A DNA stretch of 38,117 bases from assembly GCA_938020445.1 (NCBI GenBank), contig CALIIC010000159.1, positions 1-38,117 on the forward strand, given 5' to 3'. The notes below the pieces were generated by a model. The model saw only the letters and a list, made by a program, of their open reading frames with translations, did no database searches and was not told where the DNA came from. Position numbers and translations under genes: made by a program. Below are positions 32,845 to 38,117 of this stretch, in pieces (position 1 is the stretch's first letter; each line of letters starts with the position of its first letter). Origin of the DNA: an uncultured Flavobacteriaceae bacterium. GTDB lineage: Bacteria; Bacteroidota; Bacteroidia; Flavobacteriales; Flavobacteriaceae.

Positions 32845-35079
32845 TTAGTATGTTGTATTTTTATCTAAGAGGGTGGCCAGTTCTTTGCCATATTCTATAA
32901 AGGCAACTGTTTCATCTGTCCTCGCCAATTTGATTTTATCAAAAATGACCAACGCCTCGCCATTGCTTTCCAAATGATAAATCTGGTGATTTTCGAAAAA
33001 GCGAATAATATCATCTGTAAAAAATGATCGAATTTCCGACTCCATATTTCCCATAACAAGGAATTTTTTGGAAAAATCGGAATACATCTCAAAATCAATA
33101 TCCTTATAGCCTGTATATGCTATCACACGATCAAATATTCGTTCAAATACACCTTCTTTTTCCATTGTGAAAATGGGTATTTTTTTATTTAATTTTAAGA
33201 TCATTAAGGTCGTATTAAAGGTCTCAGCGGTAAAGGCAGCACCTTCACTGAAGGTTACATCGGCAATTTCCCAAGACATGTCCAACCCTTTAAAAGTTCC
33301 TTTGAGGCAATTTGATTTACGTTCGATCGGTCTAATTTCAAAAAAGTGAAAATTCTTGAGGTACTTCGTATTCCAATCTACCTGATTCTCGTATTGATAA
33401 TCCTTTTCGTTTGCTAAATTTTGCAACCGACTTTGCCTCGGGGATAATTTGGCTACAGAACTGTTCAAAGAAATTTTTAAAGCTCTATTATGACTAGATG
33501 ATGAAACATGCGAATCCAATCCTTTAATAATGACTTTACCGCCTGTGTCATTTTGTATTTTTAAGTAATCTACTATGTAGTCCATATAGGTCATACCGAC
33601 CAATCTTGTTTCCGATAAATCAATATTGACATTGGCCCCGGAAGGGATTTGAGCCACTAATTTGTCTATCTTTAAAATGCCTAAAAAATTCGCAATTCCT
33701 TTAATATTTAAATCGTAACTGCCATCTGGTTTCATAATCAAACTTGAACCCGAATTATAAACCATTTTAAAAAATCGCGGGATAGACACCCTGGCCAATA
33801 GCATATGACTTACCAGAGCCAACAATAATCCACCAAGCAATCCGACCAGTAAATTCGTGTACAGCGTTAAAACCATCGTACCGACAAAGAATATCAGTTG
33901 TTCGGTTCCTTGACCATACACTTGTTTAAACACTGCTGGGGAAGCTAATTTAAACCCTGTATAAACGAGTAAAATAGCAAAAGCACATAGGGGCACTTGT
34001 CTCATTATTGGGCTCAATACCACAATAAAAAGCAATAACAGCAGTCCTTGATACATATTAGACCACTTTGTCTTCGCGCCATTATGGATATTGACCGTAC
34101 TTCGAATAATCACAGCGATAATCGGTAAACCTCCAATCAAACCGGCTGCCATTGTACTTAACCCAATACCTGTCAAATCTTTATTCAAATTCGTCTTTCG
34201 TTTATAGGGGTCAATTTTGTCAACTGCTTTGGCAATAGCCAATGATTCAATACTTGTGATGATTAAAATCGAAAATACGGTTGTCCAAAATTCAATGGTG
34301 TTTATTTTACCAAAATTAGGATGCATTATTGAATCCATTATATTATCGGGAATGTCTAACAGTAGCTTAGGACCCACCTCATAAGCTTTTCCAAAGAATG
34401 AGAGTGAATGCTGGTCAAAGAAATTGAAAAAATAAACAAAGGGAATGGAAAGTGCGATCACCCACATTGGTGCTGGCAGAATATGAAAAAATCGATTTGT
34501 AATCTTGTAATGAAACAATAATAAAAGGAGGCCTACCAAAGCAATAATCACCACAAAAGGATTCGCCTGAGGTAAGAGAACAACTGCATCGATAAGGTTT
34601 TGTATGATGCTCGGGCTATCGGAATGTGTGCCCAGTGCAACATGGATCTGTTTTGCAAAAATGATAATTCCGATAGCGGCCAAAATGCCGTGAATCACCG
34701 AAGAATGGAAGATATCTGCTAGTCGACCCAATTTTAATAATCCCAGTACAACTTGAATTGCGCCCGAAACAACTACAGCGGCCAACACGTAGTTAAAAGC
34801 TTGCCCGGAACCATCATCCATCAATGTGATTCCTAATAATATGACCGCAATGACGCCTTTGGCGGGCCCGTTGACCGATATGTGCCCTCCCCTATAAAAG
34901 GTGGTGACAACACCACCAACAATGGCAGAAATAATACCTGACATCGCAGGTGCACCCGCTGCTAAGGCAATCCCTAACGAAAGTGGCAAGGCAATGAGTG
35001 CGACACTCACCGCCGCAATCAAATCGCTTTGCCAATTTTCAATTAATCCCTTAAAACCTTTCTTCGGTGTAATTTCCAT
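32845..35079 (-). CDS. SulP-family inorganic anion transporter with STAS and extra C-terminal domain
   Basis: This 744-residue protein has about 12-14 transmembrane segments over residues 10-430; the SulP signature is seen in ALIALPLSLGIALAAGAPAM and YRGGHISVNGPAKGVIAVIL. A STAS domain follows (about 450-560, with ANVNIDLSETRLVGMTYMDY). The last 170 residues (about 575-744) form a further cytoplasmic domain (FHFFEIRPIERKSNCLKGTF) that is not part of ordinary SulP proteins and was not recognised. The family carries sulfate, bicarbonate or other anions. No carbonic anhydrase or sulfate genes are next to it in the window, so the substrate is open. Confidence 0.88.
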   Translation of the reverse strand: MEITPKKGFKGLIENWQSDLIAAVSVALIALPLSLGIALAAGAPAMSGIISAIVGGVVTTFYRGGHISVNGPAKGVIAVILLGITLMDDGSGQAFNYVLAAVVVSGAIQVVLGLLKLGRLADIFHSSVIHGILAAIGIIIFAKQIHVALGTHSDSPSIIQNLIDAVVLLPQANPFVVIIALVGLLLLLFHYKITNRFFHILPAPMWVIALSIPFVYFFNFFDQHSLSFFGKAYEVGPKLLLDIPDNIMDSIMHPNFGKINTIEFWTTVFSILIITSIESLAIAKAVDKIDPYKRKTNLNKDLTGIGLSTMAAGLIGGLPIIAVIIRSTVNIHNGAKTKWSNMYQGLLLLLFIVVLSPIMRQVPLCAFAILLVYTGFKLASPAVFKQVYGQGTEQLIFFVGTMVLTLYTNLLVGLLGGLLLALVSHMLLARVSIPRFFKMVYNSGSSLIMKPDGSYDLNIKGIANFLGILKIDKLVAQIPSGANVNIDLSETRLVGMTYMDYIVDYLKIQNDTGGKVIIKGLDSHVSSSSHNRALKISLNSSVAKLSPRQSRLQNLANEKDYQYENQVDWNTKYLKNFHFFEIRPIERKSNCLKGTFKGLDMSWEIADVTFSEGAAFTAETFNTTLMILKLNKKIPIFTMEKEGVFERIFDRVIAYTGYKDIDFEMYSDFSKKFLVMGNMESEIRSFFTDDIIRFFENHQIYHLESNGEALVIFDKIKLARTDETVAFIEYGKELATLLDKNTTY

Positions 35080-35536
35080 TTATTTCGTTTAGTTCATAAA
35101 TTGACACGACCCTTGCTCTAGATGTAGGTTTCATCTAAAACCGCTAAAAGTAAAAAAAGAAAAGCAACTGTGACAGTTTGCTGTTTCAAATTAAATTTTC
35201 ACTTAAAGAATATAATTCCTTTATCCTCTAAAGAAAGCGGTGCGCCATTGAGTCGGCAGGGGGCGTTTTGTTCAACAATGGCCGCCATTATGGTCGATAT
35301 TTTTCGTTTCACATTTATCAATATCGAACGACCTCGAGGCACGTCCAAGAAGGGGAGCGAAAAGAATCGCTCGTGTGCGCAGCTTTCATGTATTGTGATG
35401 AACAAAAGCTGATCAAACCCAAAATATGGTTCATTTGAAAAACGAACAAGACGAAATCAATAGGTACAAAAAAACGATCGTACTCCTGTACGACCGTTTT
35501 TGAACCTTTATGTCAGGTTTACTTTAAGGCTATTGG
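35080..35536. other. Intergenic stretch without a convincing gene
   Basis: It holds the SulP leader with a 16-base inverted repeat GGTTT-TAGATG-AAACC (35127-35142 on the other strand), next to a TACTTTTA -7-like box, and the amylase terminator at 35467-35501. Between them (about 35200-35410) the sequence is GC-richer and open in both a plus and an overlapping minus frame, but neither peptide resembles a known family or shows a clear start site. It may be gene debris. Confidence 0.4.
35467..35501 (-). terminator. Terminator of the alpha-amylase gene
   Basis: The hairpin AAAACGATCGTAC / GTACGACCGTTTT (one A-C mismatch) with loop TCCT is followed on the minus strand by a run of Ts. It lies 36 bases past the amylase stop. 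Confidence 0.82.
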
Positions 35537-37822
35537 CTATTCCTTCACCACTTTGATCGTTTTCAATTCGGCGCCATTCAGACGAACCGTATAAAAGTAA
35601 ACTCCCTGATGTTGCAGCTCATCTCCTTTAATAGCAATGGTTTGATTGCCTGCGCGAGTTTCTTCGTTATAAACGGTTTTAGACTGCCCTAGTAGGGTGG
35701 CAACGGACACTTCCAACACGCCGTTCTCTTGGGTGGTCAAATACAAGGTGGCATTTTCCTTCATGGGATTGGGTACGATCATTGTTACTGCGACATTCAA
35801 TGGGGGTACACCTATTTCTGAATCACTTGTTTCAATGCTTGTCGCAACGCCCTTCCCGGTACTACAACTTGCAGGGCACGTATTGCTCCATGTACCAGTT
35901 CGTTGATTGCCGCCCCCACCGGTTACAGTGAACCAGCCTGTGGTTCCCCTTGTAAGGTCAACGGTTTGTTGGCCGTTACCATTGTTGAAAACAACGCCGA
36001 TATCAGTCGGGGACACCCCACTTGGAAGCCCAAACGTGCGCTGGCACCAAGGGGTTCCGTTGATTTTCGACATGCTCGCTCCGGGCCAACCGGCAGTGCC
36101 GGCCAAGGTGGCATTGGTAGCCCTATTAAACAAATACAAGTTGGTGGTAGCACCCCAGCCGTTGGGTCTTCTAAAGTTCAGGGTACTATTTGAAGTTGTA
36201 GACGAACCGCTACAATTGGTCGGGCAGTTGTTAGACCAACTACCATCTTTGTACCACCCCTCAATACTGCGAGACAAGTTCGCCGTTTGATTGTTGCCAT
36301 CGTTAAAGATTAGCCGGATATCAGCCGCTGAAACGCCTGCTGGAGGCGTAATGGCATAGGAGTACCAATTGGTGCCCGATATAGGGGTCATATTTTGACC
36401 CGGCCATCCTGCCGTTCCCGGAATCGTACTATTGGTACTGGCATCAAACCAATAGGCATTCACAGTACTTGCCCAGTTATTCGGCTTGTAAAAATTTACA
36501 GTGAATGGCGTTACCGTTTCTCCCCCGGCAGTATCCCCACTACCTTTGGTCCATACGGCATAGTCATTACCGGAGGTTTGCAAAACCCACCCGTTACCAT
36601 TGGGCGACCAGCTGCCCGAACCTAATTTCATAGCGAGTGTTCCCGACTTACCATCAATATAGGCCGCATACAGATCAGCTCGTGCTTCTTCAATATTGAT
36701 GGTAGATCCGGCAAATAGGCGAACACTTTTTCTTGCTGCGATCAGGTCTTTGATCGCATTGCGAACCCCTGTACCGGTATCAAAGAAATGGGTCCAAAAT
36801 ACCATAGGGTTTCCGGGGTGGGTGAGAATATAGGCATACCCTTTTCGAAGGTTGGTCTCCCCACCGGGAAAAACGTAATTGGAACCACAACATTGCTGTG
36901 CCGCACCCGTATCATGGTTATCCAAAAAGGTAACCGATTTGGAAGGGTTGATTCCGATCATTCCGGAAGGCCTCCCATTGCCATCTCTTAAATAAGAGAG
37001 GTTATTATCTCTCAAGGCGTCCTGCAACGATACCTTGGTGTTAAAATCAAAGGCCGAAGAGGAACCCTGGGTCCAATTCACAAAATTATTGGTCTGTACG
37101 CGACTGCTTTCCAACAATTCTCCTACGGCAAAATAGGGGTTGGTGGCATCGTTATACTCTTTGTTATAAATGGGGTCATACCCATGTACAAAGTCGTAGC
37201 GCCAACCATCAAAGCCCAGGTCGTCTTGCAACTTCTTCATCCAGGTAATGATCGCGGCCCTTACCGCCGGATTCTTATGGTCAATATCCCGGGCGGCAGC
37301 AAAACCACCGCTTGATCCGTCCGACTTTAAACTAAAACCGGGTACAAAATCGGCGTTGATACTGAAATCGACCGGACCGTCGACAAAATTACGTCCTTCG
37401 TCATCGGCCACTATATAAAAAGTAGGCCATGCCGGGTCGGTAAACGTAACGGCATCCGCAGTGCCCACACGGTGATTTATTACAATATCACTAATCACCT
37501 TCATTCCTAAATCGTGGTATTGATCGATCAATGTTCTAAGTTGATTTGCCGTGCCGTAAGCACTGTTGAAATCGTTTATTTGGCGGGGAAGGTACCCTTG
37601 GGGAGCGGCCGAATTACTCGGGGGCGGCATCCAGATAAGATCTATCCCTGCATCTTCAATGGTATTTCTATTCGCGGAAACTACATCGTACCAGGTCTGG
37701 CCAGCAGGCTGGTTTTGTACATTCCAATCAAACGCTTGGAACAAAACATCTTCGTCTTGTGCTTGTAACCCTATTAGGCATAGGAAACACAGTAAGCTCA
37801 TTAAAATGGGGTATTTTTTCAT
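35537..37822 (-). CDS. Secreted GH13 alpha-amylase with two CBM26-like modules and T9SS signal
   Basis: This 761-residue protein has a signal peptide ending at LQAQ. The GH13 barrel (about 25-400) shows SDIVINHR, the nucleophile Asp210 in GFDGWRYD, the acid/base Glu235 in AVGELLES, and Asp304 in FLDNHD. Two similar starch-binding modules of the CBM26 kind follow (about 437-530 and 545-650): NFYKPNNWASTVNAYWFDAS and NFRRPNGWGATTNLYLFNRA, each with GTAGWPG and an F(N)DGN/FNNGN strand. The last 85 residues are a T9SS type A sorting domain (VPNPMKENATLYL ... GVYFYTVRLNGAELKTIKVV), so the enzyme is exported through type IX secretion and is probably surface-bound or released. It cuts alpha-1,4-glucans. 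Confidence 0.95.
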   Translation of the reverse strand: MKKYPILMSLLCFLCLIGLQAQDEDVLFQAFDWNVQNQPAGQTWYDVVSANRNTIEDAGIDLIWMPPPSNSAAPQGYLPRQINDFNSAYGTANQLRTLIDQYHDLGMKVISDIVINHRVGTADAVTFTDPAWPTFYIVADDEGRNFVDGPVDFSINADFVPGFSLKSDGSSGGFAAARDIDHKNPAVRAAIITWMKKLQDDLGFDGWRYDFVHGYDPIYNKEYNDATNPYFAVGELLESSRVQTNNFVNWTQGSSSAFDFNTKVSLQDALRDNNLSYLRDGNGRPSGMIGINPSKSVTFLDNHDTGAAQQCCGSNYVFPGGETNLRKGYAYILTHPGNPMVFWTHFFDTGTGVRNAIKDLIAARKSVRLFAGSTINIEEARADLYAAYIDGKSGTLAMKLGSGSWSPNGNGWVLQTSGNDYAVWTKGSGDTAGGETVTPFTVNFYKPNNWASTVNAYWFDASTNSTIPGTAGWPGQNMTPISGTNWYSYAITPPAGVSAADIRLIFNDGNNQTANLSRSIEGWYKDGSWSNNCPTNCSGSSTTSNSTLNFRRPNGWGATTNLYLFNRATNATLAGTAGWPGASMSKINGTPWCQRTFGLPSGVSPTDIGVVFNNGNGQQTVDLTRGTTGWFTVTGGGGNQRTGTWSNTCPASCSTGKGVATSIETSDSEIGVPPLNVAVTMIVPNPMKENATLYLTTQENGVLEVSVATLLGQSKTVYNEETRAGNQTIAIKGDELQHQGVYFYTVRLNGAELKTIKVVKE

Positions 37823-38117
37823 TTTTCTAATTTTTAATCCTTGAAAAAAGGATGGTTAATGTTCAATGAAATCTATATACCCAGGAATTTGCTCCTATAA
37901 ACGAAATGTTCATTACCCGAATTGGCAATGCATGCTAAACAGGAGTGCTTATTAGTCTAAACACCCAGCCCCTTAGCCTGGTAACATGGAATTTACACAA
38001 ACCCATTTCTTGAGTATTCTGTAAATTATTACAAAAAATCTTACGAATAGTTAACGTTTTTCGTTACAACGTTTTCATGTTGATAAGTGCCCTCTATTTT
38101 TCAAAAATGGAGGTTTT
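37823..38117. other. Upstream region of the amylase gene
   Basis: No gene is seen. On the minus strand TAGATTTC is a 7-of-8 -7 box about 45 bases before the amylase ATG. Further out, AACGTTTTTC (38053-38062) and AACGTTTTC (38068-38076) are a direct pair with a TAACG-TTTTT-CGTTA inverted repeat (38052-38066), a possible LacI-type operator. At 38091-38117 a hairpin CCTCTATTTTT / AAAAATGGAGG ends in TTTT at the window edge; it could be a plus-strand terminator, although no plus gene precedes it here. Confidence 0.35.

Overview
The window looks like the chromosome of a marine-type member of Bacteroidota, most likely family Flavobacteriaceae. The evidence is a set of promoters matching TTTG-N19/20-TAnnTTTG, a TonB-dependent receptor with an N-terminal carboxypeptidase-regulatory-like domain, a secreted amylase with a type IX secretion (T9SS) C-terminal domain, DUF5916 and DUF4097 proteins, and a SulP transporter. 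No phage, IS element, CRISPR array or rRNA operon was seen. The genus cannot be fixed from sequence alone.

Layout. (1) 1-1849 is a metal-uptake block. A TonB-dependent receptor (cut by the window edge) diverges from a DtxR/MntR-type regulator that is followed by a ZIP transporter; a perfect operator-like palindrome lies over the receptor's -7 box. (2) 1877-2389 encodes a secreted NTF2-like protein. (3) 2532-13651 is the most interesting part: a Pel-like exopolysaccharide locus. It encodes a lipoprotein GH114/TM1410-type hydrolase whose barrel halves are in swapped order, a PelF-like glycosyltransferase, a PelG-like transporter, a second GH114 hydrolase in normal order, a GT-C-like membrane protein, and a 1333-residue protein that appears to join a PelA-type deacetylase domain to a PelB-type repeat scaffold and outer-membrane barrel. 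No c-di-GMP receptor like PelD is visible. (4) 13738-19717 holds an S9 peptidase, small envelope proteins, a TetR/SDR pair with matching operators, a stand-alone plug-domain lipoprotein and a DUF423 membrane protein. (5) 19726-25345 (minus strand) is an ECF sigma / anti-sigma operon with two DUF4097 proteins, followed by a DUF5916 outer-membrane protein. (6) 25581-27113 encodes a carboxypeptidase-regulatory-domain protein. (7) 27296-29940 is feoA-feoB plus a tiny Cys-rich membrane protein. (8) 30090-32774 holds an SCO copper chaperone, the site-2 protease RseP, tRNA-Asn and a GIY-YIG protein. (9) 32845-37822 holds a SulP transporter and a T9SS-exported alpha-amylase with two starch-binding modules.

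How the genes fit together. In the Pel-like locus the glycosyltransferase would polymerise the sugar chain, PelG would move it across the inner membrane, and the large lipoprotein would deacetylate, guide and export it in one chain. The hydrolases would trim or release it. The head of the window and the feo operon are both metal-uptake systems and may share the DtxR-family regulator, since a degenerate copy of the same palindrome lies in front of feoA. All function calls come from reading motifs by eye; no database search was run.
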